Positions 15,503 to 22,761 of a stretch of DNA of 43,962 nucleotides are shown in pieces. Position 1 is the first letter of the stretch. Each line of letters opens with the position of its first letter. This DNA comes from a virus, in IMG/VR virus record IMGVR_UViG_3300026484_000004, positions 1 to 43,962 of that record. The stretch is one strand, 5' to 3'. Below the pieces are notes generated by a model. That model was not told where the DNA came from, did no database searches, and was given only the letters and a program-made list of their open reading frames with translations. The position numbers were made by a program, and so were the translations under genes.

Positions 15503-15780
15503 TGGGGGTTAAGTATTGCGCGAAATGTAGTAAACCGCTGTATAGTCCCGGAAAAGTTCTATACTGTCTAAGGCATCCCGCTACTTGTAAGCCTCCTCAC
15601 GGCTTGGCGGGATATACACAGGACAATAAGCATGTGGCGAAACGTAAGAAGTACGAGATAAGTCTATCAGCAAGTGAGTATAACTATATAAGTAGACATA
15701 AGCATGACTATGATGACGAGCTGACTAAACTAAGGCGTAAGATAGAGGTTTTAGAGGCTTTTAAAGATAGCCTGGGCTAG
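15502..15780 (+). CDS. Small zinc-finger protein
   Basis: A 92-residue protein. Cys6, Cys9, Cys22 and Cys29 (YCAKCSKPLYSPGKVLYC then RHPATC) form a likely zinc knuckle near the N-terminus; the C-terminal half is a charged helix (DELTKLRRKIEVLEAFKDS) that could dimerise as a coiled coil. Its start overlaps the previous stop. A small DNA- or RNA-binding regulator is plausible; the target is unknown. Confidence 0.65.
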   Translation: MGVKYCAKCSKPLYSPGKVLYCLRHPATCKPPHGLAGYTQDNKHVAKRKKYEISLSASEYNYISRHKHDYDDELTKLRRKIEVLEAFKDSLG

Positions 15781-15821
15781 GTAAACAAGCTTAGTCCTCG
15801 TTTAAGAAATCTTTAAGGAAA

Positions 15822-15958
15822 AATTATAGAAATTATGGAATTATGGACGTTATAGGGATAGATATTTCTTTATTTTCTATATATATCATTATGAGATATT
15901 TAGAAAATAAATAAAAAGTTGACTCCCTAGGGCCCATAATTCCATAATTATTATAATT
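15822..15958. ncRNA. Long nested hairpin, possible structured RNA or cruciform
   Basis: Three nested stems are visible: an outer stem of 25 bases per arm (15822-15846 with 15934-15958; one mismatch and one G-T pair, with a perfect 15-base core ATTATGGAATTATGG), a six-base middle stem (15853-15858 with 15924-15929), and an inner 11-base perfect stem (15869-15879 with 15901-15911). No ORF with a ribosome site lies in it. It separates the CG-richer first early genes from the replication genes and could be a terminator-like structure, a small RNA or a replication element. Confidence 0.55.
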
Positions 15959-16005
15959 ATAAAAATTTATAAGGGTTTTATCAACGTTGAAAATTAACGC
16001 TTTGT

Positions 16006-16036
16006 ATGAATAGTCTAGCCAGAATAGACTATTCAT
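16006..16036 (+). promoter_or_regulatory. Leader hairpin before the Api92-like gene
   Basis: ATGAATAGTCTA (16006-16017) and its exact complement (16025-16036) form a 12-bp stem with a seven-base loop, ending four bases before the GGAG ribosome site for ATG 16051. It could expose or block initiation. Because the first arm contains an in-frame ATG, a longer 126-residue start is possible but has no ribosome site. Confidence 0.55.
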
Positions 16037-16050
16037 TAGAGGAGTTAAAA

Positions 16051-16386
16051 ATGGCAAACATAATAGTAAACCGCTTAGAGGCGACTAAAGAGTATCTTGA
16101 CAGGTTAAATGGTAGTATGCAAAATATAATGCCATTTCCAAACAACAAATGGGATTATGAGTGGTGCGTACTGAACTATGGTGCAAAGTGGGATATATAC
16201 AATTATTCGATTAGACTCGGAAATGTTCTGTATTTTCTAACCGCCAACAGCGATATAGTGCCCTTCCTAGAAGGTACAGCCTTTGAAGATGATATAGTAT
16301 CCTATGAGGCAATAGATATAGACGACGGCGAAAGCTCAAGCGCTATCTCATCTCAAATCATAGCGCAGCTTCTGCGAGGGAACTAA
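16051..16386 (+). CDS. Api92-like (ferredoxin-fold, DUF1281-like) protein
   Basis: A 111-residue protein with GAGGAG upstream of ATG 16051. The central segment WDYEWCVLNYGAKWDIYNY, followed by a strand LYFLTANSDIVPFLE, resembles the W...CxxNWGTKWD core of Api92/YubB-type proteins, a ferredoxin-like domain often found in phages and plasmids. The C-terminus is acidic (AIDIDDGESSS). The function of this family is not well established. The 12-bp hairpin in front suggests translational control. Confidence 0.5.
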   Translation: MANIIVNRLEATKEYLDRLNGSMQNIMPFPNNKWDYEWCVLNYGAKWDIYNYSIRLGNVLYFLTANSDIVPFLEGTAFEDDIVSYEAIDIDDGESSSAISSQIIAQLLRGN

Positions 16387-16442
16387 CTTCTATAATTATA
16401 GCTTAAATCTACCTTAAGCTCGTTATTATAGAAAAACTACCA

Positions 16443-16475
16443 TTTAATCTTAATTTAAGATTAAATAGATATAAT
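16443..16475 (+). promoter_or_regulatory. Promoter overlapping an 11+1+11 palindrome
   Basis: TTTAATCTTAA and TTAAGATTAAA form a perfect palindrome around one T (16443-16465). Its right half is the upstream part of a promoter: TTAAGA (16455-16460), nine bases, TATAAT (16470-16475). A repressor bound to the palindrome would cover the promoter. It would drive the primase-helicase operon. Confidence 0.65.
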
Positions 16476-16502
16476 TATAAAAATTAATATAGGATTTATA
16501 AA

Positions 16503-16715
16503 ATGAAAGATTTTAGCGAGCTAGTAGAGTATTTAGAGGAGCAAAGAGGCAAAGAAGATTGGTCAGCATTTTGGAATGCTATCATAGATAATAGCAATCT
16601 CATATTCTGGGAATGCCAGGTGCATAACAAGACTATTGTAGCAGAAGCGCTTAAGCTAACACAGCCTGTATTCTCAACTGTATATAAGATAGTGGTAGCT
16701 AGAGCGAGTAAGTAA
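16503..16715 (+). CDS. Small hypothetical protein preceding the primase
   Basis: A 70-residue protein, first of the replication operon, directly upstream of and overlapping the primase-helicase by one base. It is helical with acidic N-terminus (FSELVEYLEEQRGKEDWSAF) and a hydrophobic C-terminus (LTQPVFSTVYKIVVARA). No family is recognised. Coupled expression hints at a replication accessory role. Confidence 0.6.
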   Translation: MKDFSELVEYLEEQRGKEDWSAFWNAIIDNSNLIFWECQVHNKTIVAEALKLTQPVFSTVYKIVVARASK

Positions 16716-19087
16716 TGAGCTTACAAGATATAGCAAGCAAGCTAACCGACAAGCTACAAGCGCAGGTATGTAGTGCGGGGATATGGAAGTACGACGAGAA
16801 CCACAAGAAGGTGCCAAAGCGCGTAACAACATACCCGTCGAAATGGATAGAAGGCACTAACCTATTGCAGGTATTTTTAACTAAAGATACTCCACTAGTC
16901 TGCATAGATGCGGATGGCATAGCACTGGATGAACTAGAGGAGCTATATCCTTCGATAGTGAGCACCTTCACAACTCAGACAACGCGCTCAGACAAGCGTC
17001 ATTTCTGGTTTAAGCGTAGTGAGCAACTGCCTATCACTAGAATGAAGATGGCGCAGTATGATATCATATCAAGCGGTTTTATGTTTGAGGGCCATAGCAT
17101 ACCAGGGCAAGAGGCCGAGTGGCAAATAGTTAATGATGCGCCACTACAGGAACTAACGCAAGAAGAGATAGACTATATAGTGTCGCATCGTCCAGAGGCC
17201 AGCAAGCGCATAGGCAGTGCCAATCACTCTATGTTTATAGATGCGGCGATGCACGCGGGAGTTAAGCTAGCTATTAAGAACGGTCGCATAGATGCGCCGA
17301 GCGTCAAGGAAAAAGATGCCTTAATGAAAAAGAAGGAGTGGAAAAAGCTAGCCTTAAGCTTGATGAATGAGCAAGACCGCAGTGCACAGAAGGCTAGCAA
17401 GGCTAGGATAGAGTTGCCAGAGCTAAGCTATATGACGTTTAATACTATAGCATACAAGCTGAGCTACAATGCGCTGATAGCTCACGAGGACAGAGACAAG
17501 TTCTTAGAGCTGCTCATCAGCGACTACTATGGGAAGGCACTGAACAGCGTTGCCACTAGAACGGCACTGGCTCAAATGCTATGTAATCTTCCACGACACG
17601 AGAGTATGGAGGATAGATTAGCTGAGTCAGAGTCTTTACAGACGGACATGGAGCATACTATAATAAACGGGTATGGGCTTATAAAGTATATAGATAATAG
17701 GAACATCTATTTTATGGAGATTAATATGTCGACAATGAAGCCGAGAAGAGCTGGTAAGAATGATGACCCGTCACTAAGCTTGCAAACATTAGCGCAGCTG
17801 CGGGGGCTTAGCAAGGAGGATGTAGCAGGCATACCGCAGGTGAAGATACTAACGGACCCGTTTGGTCCCAGAGTTAGCTACTGTGATGATAGTGATATAG
17901 ACACGCTTAACCTGGCAGAGCATTCAACGTACTACGAGAGGGCGCTGCCTGTATCTAAACTACCAGATAATGTAGTAACAAGAGTGATTACATCTTATAT
18001 GGGCACAGGCAGAGACCGTGAGTTTTACTTACATTGGTTAGCGCACGCTATGTTTGGCAAGAGAGCGCCGCAAACCGTGCCGATGCTAGTAACTGACAAA
18101 ATGACTGAGGGAGCAACAGGGAAGACAACGCTAGCACAGGCTATACCAACTCGGCTGATAACTATGTCGAATACAATAGAGGTTAGTTCAACTGACTCAG
18201 GTTATGGGGATGCAATGGTTGGCAAGAGACTAAGCATCTTCAATGACGTGCCTAGACTTACTACGCAACAGTGGCAAACATTGCACGGTGTTATAAGAGA
18301 TAGAACAACTGCAGGAGCTAGAAGACAAGATAATATGAAGTATGGCTCATTCGCGGTGACTAGTGCAGCGCTAGCTTTTACTTGGTCTAGCAACTGGATA
18401 CCAGGCATAGATGAGCATGACCGTAGACTATGGTATGCGCTACCTCATAATGTTGCTCCTTATGGCAAGCAGCCACGTCTCAGTGATGAGGACTCAAGAG
18501 CGCTAAACTTATTGTTTGAGAACTCAAGCATAGAGCATCACTCTGATGAGTTGCAAGACTTGGCAAATCACTTACTGCATCTCTATAAGAATGAGAAGAC
18601 GAAATACTATCACGAGCTATTCACAGAGGCCCCACATACGGTGGGACGAGATATAGCGCTTAAGAGTGATAAGAATTATAGTGAGCAAATACTTAGTAGT
18701 ATCAAGGAGGGTCCAGAGTCATTAGTAGATATTTTAGGCATTGATGAGTTCATTATAAACTCTCTAAAATTTATAGCATTTCAATACCAGCCGCAAGGTC
18801 AATACATTACGCTGCCTTGGGAGTTCTTGGCTGATTTATTATACCAGCTACATGGTAGTGACTCAGAGAAGAAGCACAAGAAGGCTCAAGTAGCTAGTGC
18901 TTTACAGCTAGACACTAAGGCGTTCTGTAATCAGTCAGCGAGTACTACGAAATATAAGGATAGGCAGTTATTAGTTAAGGCGGGGATAGACCCAGACATA
19001 GCAGACTACTCACAGCAGCAGCTCAAGCTGCCTATGAGTGATACGGTCTATAGTAAATATATAAACTACTTAAAGGAGATACAATGA
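16715..19087 (+). CDS. AEP primase-polymerase fused to SF3 helicase
   Basis: Replication initiator of 790 residues. The N-terminal archaeo-eukaryotic primase domain shows LVCIDADG (Asp65, Asp67), DKRHFWFK (His96) and YDIISSGFMFEG (Asp116), the DxD, H and third acidic motif of AEP enzymes. The C-terminal SF3/D5-like helicase has Walker A EGATGKTT (about 465-473), Walker B RLSIFNDVP, and motif C/sensor FTWSSNW followed by the arginine-finger region DEHDRRLWY. Such fusions (for example the NrS-1 polymerase type) prime and unwind, and some polymerise. It is expected to open the origin and prime for the family-A polymerase encoded downstream. It ends in ATGA overlap with the next gene. Confidence 0.85.
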   Translation: MSLQDIASKLTDKLQAQVCSAGIWKYDENHKKVPKRVTTYPSKWIEGTNLLQVFLTKDTPLVCIDADGIALDELEELYPSIVSTFTTQTTRSDKRHFWFKRSEQLPITRMKMAQYDIISSGFMFEGHSIPGQEAEWQIVNDAPLQELTQEEIDYIVSHRPEASKRIGSANHSMFIDAAMHAGVKLAIKNGRIDAPSVKEKDALMKKKEWKKLALSLMNEQDRSAQKASKARIELPELSYMTFNTIAYKLSYNALIAHEDRDKFLELLISDYYGKALNSVATRTALAQMLCNLPRHESMEDRLAESESLQTDMEHTIINGYGLIKYIDNRNIYFMEINMSTMKPRRAGKNDDPSLSLQTLAQLRGLSKEDVAGIPQVKILTDPFGPRVSYCDDSDIDTLNLAEHSTYYERALPVSKLPDNVVTRVITSYMGTGRDREFYLHWLAHAMFGKRAPQTVPMLVTDKMTEGATGKTTLAQAIPTRLITMSNTIEVSSTDSGYGDAMVGKRLSIFNDVPRLTTQQWQTLHGVIRDRTTAGARRQDNMKYGSFAVTSAALAFTWSSNWIPGIDEHDRRLWYALPHNVAPYGKQPRLSDEDSRALNLLFENSSIEHHSDELQDLANHLLHLYKNEKTKYYHELFTEAPHTVGRDIALKSDKNYSEQILSSIKEGPESLVDILGIDEFIINSLKFIAFQYQPQGQYITLPWEFLADLLYQLHGSDSEKKHKKAQVASALQLDTKAFCNQSASTTKYKDRQLLVKAGIDPDIADYSQQQLKLPMSDTVYSKYINYLKEIQ

Positions 19088-19302
19088 GTCCAGAGAAACA
19101 AGAAGAGTTAAGACGTGATGCATTAATAGAGGCTAGACTACAGAGTGATTATGACTTTGCAGTAGAGGAGTTGATAATAGACTCTCACGAGGTGGCTAGC
19201 ATTATAAACTATTTGGAAACATTAGCTAGCAAGATGCAGAGCTATGGGTACACTGATGTAACACCAGAGACGGTGCTTAATGAGATTAAGGAGGAGCTAT
19301 AA
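19084..19302 (+). CDS. Small acidic hypothetical protein
   Basis: A 72-residue helical acidic protein starting in an ATGA overlap with the primase-helicase. The sequence (QEELRRDALIEARLQSDYDF, LETLASKMQSYGYTDVTPE) lacks cysteines and hydrophobic segments. No family recognised. Coupled translation with the helicase suggests a replication accessory factor, without proof. Confidence 0.6.
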   Translation: MSPEKQEELRRDALIEARLQSDYDFAVEELIIDSHEVASIINYLETLASKMQSYGYTDVTPETVLNEIKEEL

Positions 19303-19481
19303 TGAGCATAGATGAATTTGCATTAGCAGTAAATAATGCTGTGATTAAATGCGAGGATAGAGAGGTGCTGGTGAAGCTTACAGACTTAGCGATGGTAGTT
19401 GATATGCTTAATATTCAAGATGATAGAATTAAACAGCTTGAAGCTAAGACTAGGCTTGCTAGTCTTGATACTTACGTATAA
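19302..19481 (+). CDS. Very small hypothetical protein
   Basis: A 59-residue protein (starts MSIDEFALAVNNAVIKCEDR) with GGAGG upstream and a TAATG overlap with the previous stop. The C-terminal half is a probable coiled coil (VDMLNIQDDRIKQLEAK). Its tight packing in the operon and ribosome site argue that it is translated. Function unknown. Confidence 0.55.
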   Translation: MSIDEFALAVNNAVIKCEDREVLVKLTDLAMVVDMLNIQDDRIKQLEAKTRLASLDTYV

Positions 19482-19490
19482 GGAGAAAAG

Positions 19491-19601
19491 ATGTGGAATT
19501 ATAGATTTAAGAAATGGTTTAACAAGTACTATGATGACATAATTATAGTACTAATAGTTGTGGTTACCATACCACTAGTAATGTCAATAGGAGAGAGATA
19601 A
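19491..19601 (+). CDS. Single-pass membrane peptide
   Basis: A 36-residue peptide with AAGGAG six to seven bases upstream of ATG 19491. Residues 1-16 are basic and aromatic (MWNYRFKKWFNKYYDD) and residues about 17-31 form one hydrophobic helix (IIIVLIVVVTIPLVM). It likely sits in the inner membrane with N-terminus in the cytoplasm. It overlaps the following signal-peptide protein by one base, so the pair may act together at the envelope. Confidence 0.5.
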   Translation: MWNYRFKKWFNKYYDDIIIVLIVVVTIPLVMSIGER

Positions 19602-19759
19602 TGAAAAAGTTAATTTTAATAATGGCTATAACAGCCTCAGTAGCCTCAGCATGTGTGGCACCAATAATGCCTATACCGCCAATAGGCTGTTCAAGCAGTG
19701 ATGCAGTACTAGTACGTACAGCAGGTGGCGGATGTTACTGGGTCTTCATAGGTTGCTAG
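19601..19759 (+). CDS. Small exported cysteine-containing protein, possible lipoprotein
   Basis: A 52-residue protein with a clear signal peptide: MKK, a hydrophobic core LILIMAITASV, then ASAC, which could be a signal-peptidase II site (lipobox with Ala at -3) or ASA for signal peptidase I. The mature part is about 34 residues, with Pro-rich PIMPIPPIGCSSS and a C-terminus holding Cys47 and Cys52 that may form disulfides. An early-expressed envelope protein in a lytic phage suggests superinfection exclusion or envelope modification; this is inference. Confidence 0.6.
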   Translation: MKKLILIMAITASVASACVAPIMPIPPIGCSSSDAVLVRTAGGGCYWVFIGC

Positions 19760-19760
19760 A

Positions 19761-21050
19761 ATGCTAGAATTAGTAAGCAACTATGACCAACCAATAAAGT
19801 TCATAGTAGGTCACGCAGGGACTGGTAAATCAACTAGACTAGTCAAAGAATACACTGACGGTACCTTAGTACTTACTCCAACGCATAAAGCAGTAGGAGT
19901 ACTACAGAAGAAAGGAATTAAGCTAGCTTATACTATACACAGTGTGCTAAAGCTTGTACCAACCTTGAATGAGAATTTTAATCCTCTAAAAAGGCAAAGA
20001 ATGCAAAAGCTTAAGAAGCTTGGAGACACAGACCTTAGCCTTATAAAGAAGGTATTTATTGATGAGTACAGTATGATTAATCAAGAGATACTAGACCTTT
20101 TGCTTGAGGTTTTGCCTGCTGAAGCCGAGGTAACCATATTTGGAGATGCTTCGCAGTTGCCACCTGTAGATGGTGAAGCTATAGACCCTTACATATACAC
20201 TGATAATGTTGAGTATCTTACAACACAGCATAGAGCCGAAGCACCAGAAGTGGTTGAGACATTTGAGAGATTTGTATCTTACATAGAAAGGCCTAGTAAC
20301 CATGCAGACTTGTCAATGCATAAAGATATAGTGTCAATGCCATTAAAAGAGGCATTAGTTGAGTATAGCTATGACCCTGAACAAGACATTATATTAGCTT
20401 ATACTAATGCCAAGACTTTGCAGCTAAACAAGATAGCTCAAGCATATCTAGGCATTAAAGAACCAAGTGACGTTATTCTAAATTCGCTTGATGCAGAAGT
20501 TAATGGAGATATAGAGCCTGAAGCTACTACTATATATCCCACTTGTATATCGAAGGGCAAACTAAATCTTGACAATGTTGAAAAGACTGAAGCAGACATA
20601 GAGAAGTTTAATACTAGGATAAACTATCCATTAAAAAGCTTTTCAGTTGATGGTGAAGTATATACTGCTTACTATGATAGCAATCACTATGAGAACTCTA
20701 AGAAGTTAAAGGCTGAGGTAGAGAAATGTCAGAGACAGTTATACTCAGACAATTCATTGCCAGAAGATACAAGTTTAGCACAGTGGTGTAGACAGAATAA
20801 AGGCGCCAAAGGAGTCAGCGCTAGAGCTAAAGCTTGGTCAGCCTATCTAACGCATCAGAACTTAGTTTTTGATATGAGGGCTCCTTATGCTAGAACGGTT
20901 CATAAGTCTCAAGGCAGTGAGTACAGAACGGTTTTTATAGCGCAAGAAGATATAAAGATAGCTATACGTAATGGCTACTATGTGAATTATGCTAGACTGA
21001 TGTATGTAGCTCTTAGTAGAGCTATAGCAAGAGTAATTATCATTAAATAA
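19761..21050 (+). CDS. Dda/RecD-like SF1B DNA helicase
   Basis: A 429-residue helicase with full SF1 motifs: Walker A GHAGTGKS (17-24), motif Ia TPTHKAV (39-45), Walker B FIDEYSM (99-105), motif III FGDASQLPPV (127-136), motif IV TTQHRAE, motif V VHKSQGSEYRTVFI near 388-401 and motif VI YVALSRA near 415-421. It is shorter than RecD2 and close to T4 Dda in size (439). It would move 5'-3' on single strands and assist in fork restart or clearing proteins. It starts one base after the exported-protein gene stop. Confidence 0.88.
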   Translation: MLELVSNYDQPIKFIVGHAGTGKSTRLVKEYTDGTLVLTPTHKAVGVLQKKGIKLAYTIHSVLKLVPTLNENFNPLKRQRMQKLKKLGDTDLSLIKKVFIDEYSMINQEILDLLLEVLPAEAEVTIFGDASQLPPVDGEAIDPYIYTDNVEYLTTQHRAEAPEVVETFERFVSYIERPSNHADLSMHKDIVSMPLKEALVEYSYDPEQDIILAYTNAKTLQLNKIAQAYLGIKEPSDVILNSLDAEVNGDIEPEATTIYPTCISKGKLNLDNVEKTEADIEKFNTRINYPLKSFSVDGEVYTAYYDSNHYENSKKLKAEVEKCQRQLYSDNSLPEDTSLAQWCRQNKGAKGVSARAKAWSAYLTHQNLVFDMRAPYARTVHKSQGSEYRTVFIAQEDIKIAIRNGYYVNYARLMYVALSRAIARVIIIK

Positions 21051-21098
21051 GTCCCTACTAGAGTGTATACTAATATAATTAGATTAAATATCAATATT

Positions 21099-21129
21099 TA
21101 AGATTAGATTAATCTTATTATGATATAAT
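21099..21129 (+). promoter_or_regulatory. Promoter with adjoining TAAGATTA palindrome
   Basis: TAAGATTA, three bases, TAATCTTA (21099-21117) is a perfect inverted repeat directly before TATGATATAAT (-10 box 21124-21129). The right half occupies the place taken by TTAAGA in other promoters. Expected to drive the 148-residue protein, SSB and polymerase genes. Confidence 0.6.
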
Positions 21130-21190
21130 TATTCTATCGAAACAATAAATCGTTTCTAATTTAAGAAGTCCCACGGGCGAAGGAAATAAA

Positions 21191-21637
21191 ATGGCAACTA
21201 AAAAAGAAATCTTTGAGTCAGCAATGACAATCTGTAATGAGTTAAATCTTGGTGAAGACGCTGTAGCTAAATTCACAGAGCTTTTAGAACCTAAAAAAGG
21301 TGGAGCAGCTTTTAACATTGATGATGTAGTAACTCGTGATGAAGATGGTAACATTACTCACATTCTTGACTCAATCTTTAACGTTATGGTACCTGTTTAT
21401 GATGCTGATGGTGAACCAAACTTTTATGCTAAACCAGACACAGAGCTTGGATGGTCACGCTTCTCTAAAGCAGCTGAAAAATCACGTAAAGACCGTGAAA
21501 AAACTTTCAAAGCAACTGAAAAAGCTGTGTTTGCAGACCTTTTAGCTGGACTAATTGATGCTGAGCGAGCTAAATCTCTTATGGAAGAGGCTGAAGCAGC
21601 ACGCAAAGAAGTAATTATTCCAGACGGTTTAGTTTAA
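21191..21637 (+). CDS. LLxPKKGG-module protein upstream of SSB, unknown function
   Basis: A 148-residue protein with GAAGGAA before the ATG. The N-terminal module (FESAMTICNELNLGEDAVA, FTELLEPKKGG, DDVVTRDEDG) is related to that of the 173-residue protein at 14981. The centre is beta-like (ILDSIFNVMVPVYDADG) and the C-terminus is a long charged helix (FSKAAEKSRKDREKTFKATE onward). Codon use is regular (GCT, AAA, GAA), as in highly expressed genes. It might be an abundant DNA-binding protein; this is not shown. Confidence 0.7.
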   Translation: MATKKEIFESAMTICNELNLGEDAVAKFTELLEPKKGGAAFNIDDVVTRDEDGNITHILDSIFNVMVPVYDADGEPNFYAKPDTELGWSRFSKAAEKSRKDREKTFKATEKAVFADLLAGLIDAERAKSLMEEAEAARKEVIIPDGLV

Positions 21638-21801
21638 TCTTATAGTGCTCAGCTTAGGCTGGGTATTATTAAGGTTAAGTATAGTTCTAGCCCAGAAATA
21701 GGTAATGAAGGCAATAACGGCGGCCTTGACTATACAAACCTGAGTTGTGAAACTGCCGAAAGGTAAGACATTTATAAAACAAAGTAAAACAAGGAAAAAC
21801 A
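21638..21801 (+). ncRNA. Structured leader upstream of SSB
   Basis: A 164-base gap in a dense operon without a plausible ORF. It contains complementary segments: CTGGG (21659-21663) with CCCAG further on, AGGTTAAGTATAG with CTATACAAACCT, and AAGGC with GGCCTT. T4 gene 32 mRNA has a folded leader through which the SSB represses its own translation, so a comparable autoregulatory leader is possible. No known riboswitch consensus was recognised. Confidence 0.4.
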
Positions 21802-22461
21802 ATGGCAAACGCAAAATTAACTTTCAAAACACCACTACTCCCACTATCTTGGGTTCAAATTACCGGTCAAGGTAAGCTTAAAATGAACAAAGATGATAAC
21901 GGAGACCCAGCAAACTACAATTACACTGCTACAGTTACTTATCCTGATGAAGAGTCTATGAAAAAAGATAAAGCTATCTTTGATAAATTTTGGAGAGAAA
22001 ACAAACCTGCTGGTTGTACAAAACAATCTTATGCAATGTTCAAACCTGAAATGAGAGATGTTCTTGGTGAGGATGGTAAACCTACCTATGATGAAGATGA
22101 TGCTAAAATCAAAGAGCCAACAGGTCGCTGGAATTTAGCAGCTAAAACTATTACTCATTGGCCAAAAGATGGTAAGCCGAACGTTATCAAAGTTCTTAGA
22201 GCTAACGGCAATCCGCTTAACTTAGGCGATAAAGTGATAGGTGAAGGTTCTATTGGTATTATACATGGCTCTATTGGTATCAATGCATTCTCTGGTAATG
22301 AGGGATTAGCTTTCTATCTTGACGCAATACAGCTCAAGAAGTTCGTAGAATACACAGGTGGCTCAGAGATTGAAGCTGAAGATTTAGGTGACGACGAAGG
22401 TCTTGACGACCTCGATATGGACGTAGCTGACGTTTCTACTGAAGACGGCCCTAAGATATAA
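21802..22461 (+). CDS. Single-stranded DNA-binding protein, gp2.5-like
   Basis: A 219-residue SSB. The OB-fold body (about 1-185) shows LTFKTPLLPLSW, YNYTATVTYPDEE, SYAMFKPEMRDVLGEDGKP and the closing strands IGIIHGSIGINAF and AFYLDAIQLKKFV, as in gp2.5/DUF2815-type phage proteins. The C-terminal tail is strongly acidic (EAEDLGDDEGLDD at 191-203, more acids after). In T7 this tail docks on polymerase and helicase. The tail motif recurs at the N-terminus of the phage exonuclease (26428). AAGGAAAAAC precedes ATG. Confidence 0.85.
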   Translation: MANAKLTFKTPLLPLSWVQITGQGKLKMNKDDNGDPANYNYTATVTYPDEESMKKDKAIFDKFWRENKPAGCTKQSYAMFKPEMRDVLGEDGKPTYDEDDAKIKEPTGRWNLAAKTITHWPKDGKPNVIKVLRANGNPLNLGDKVIGEGSIGIIHGSIGINAFSGNEGLAFYLDAIQLKKFVEYTGGSEIEAEDLGDDEGLDDLDMDVADVSTEDGPKI

Positions 22462-22694
22462 TGCGCCGCCTCAATGTAGAAAATCTTGGCGACCTCGAAG
22501 TAGCGACGGTTACTAAACTAAATCGACAAGAAGCTCATATTGAGGCGCTTGAGAGAATAGTAGATGAGCTTAAAGAAGAGAATAGACTCCTTAAAGACAA
22601 ACTCAAAGTTAAGCCTTCTATTATAGCTCAAGAAGATTACGACGATTTATGTCGTCGTTTTCAATTAGAGTGTGATAAAAACATACCATTCTAA
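22461..22694 (+). CDS. Small coiled-coil protein after SSB
   Basis: A 77-residue protein overlapping the SSB stop by one base. Residues about 18-50 form a coiled coil (LNRQEAHIEALERIVDELKE then NRLLKDKLKV). Two Cys occur near the C-terminus. No family recognised; likely a dimeric accessory protein. Confidence 0.6.
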   Translation: MRRLNVENLGDLEVATVTKLNRQEAHIEALERIVDELKEENRLLKDKLKVKPSIIAQEDYDDLCRRFQLECDKNIPF

Positions 22695-22761
22695 TTAGTA
22701 CACAGTGGTGTATTAATAGAATGTTAATGACGAGATAGATACTCGTAAACAAAGGACTTCA

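Noticed and set aside
15919-15957. Classical promoter TTGACT with TATAAT
   Set aside because: The spacing is about 27 bp and the elements are parts of the nested hairpin arms.
15833-16057. Minus-strand ORF of 74 codons
   Set aside because: It runs through the nested hairpin and the next gene's leader, with no ribosome site, in a plus-strand operon.
21629-21814. Minus-strand hydrophobic ORF of 61 codons
   Set aside because: It is antisense to the SSB leader in a plus-strand operon and has no ribosome site; hydrophobicity follows from AT-rich antisense.
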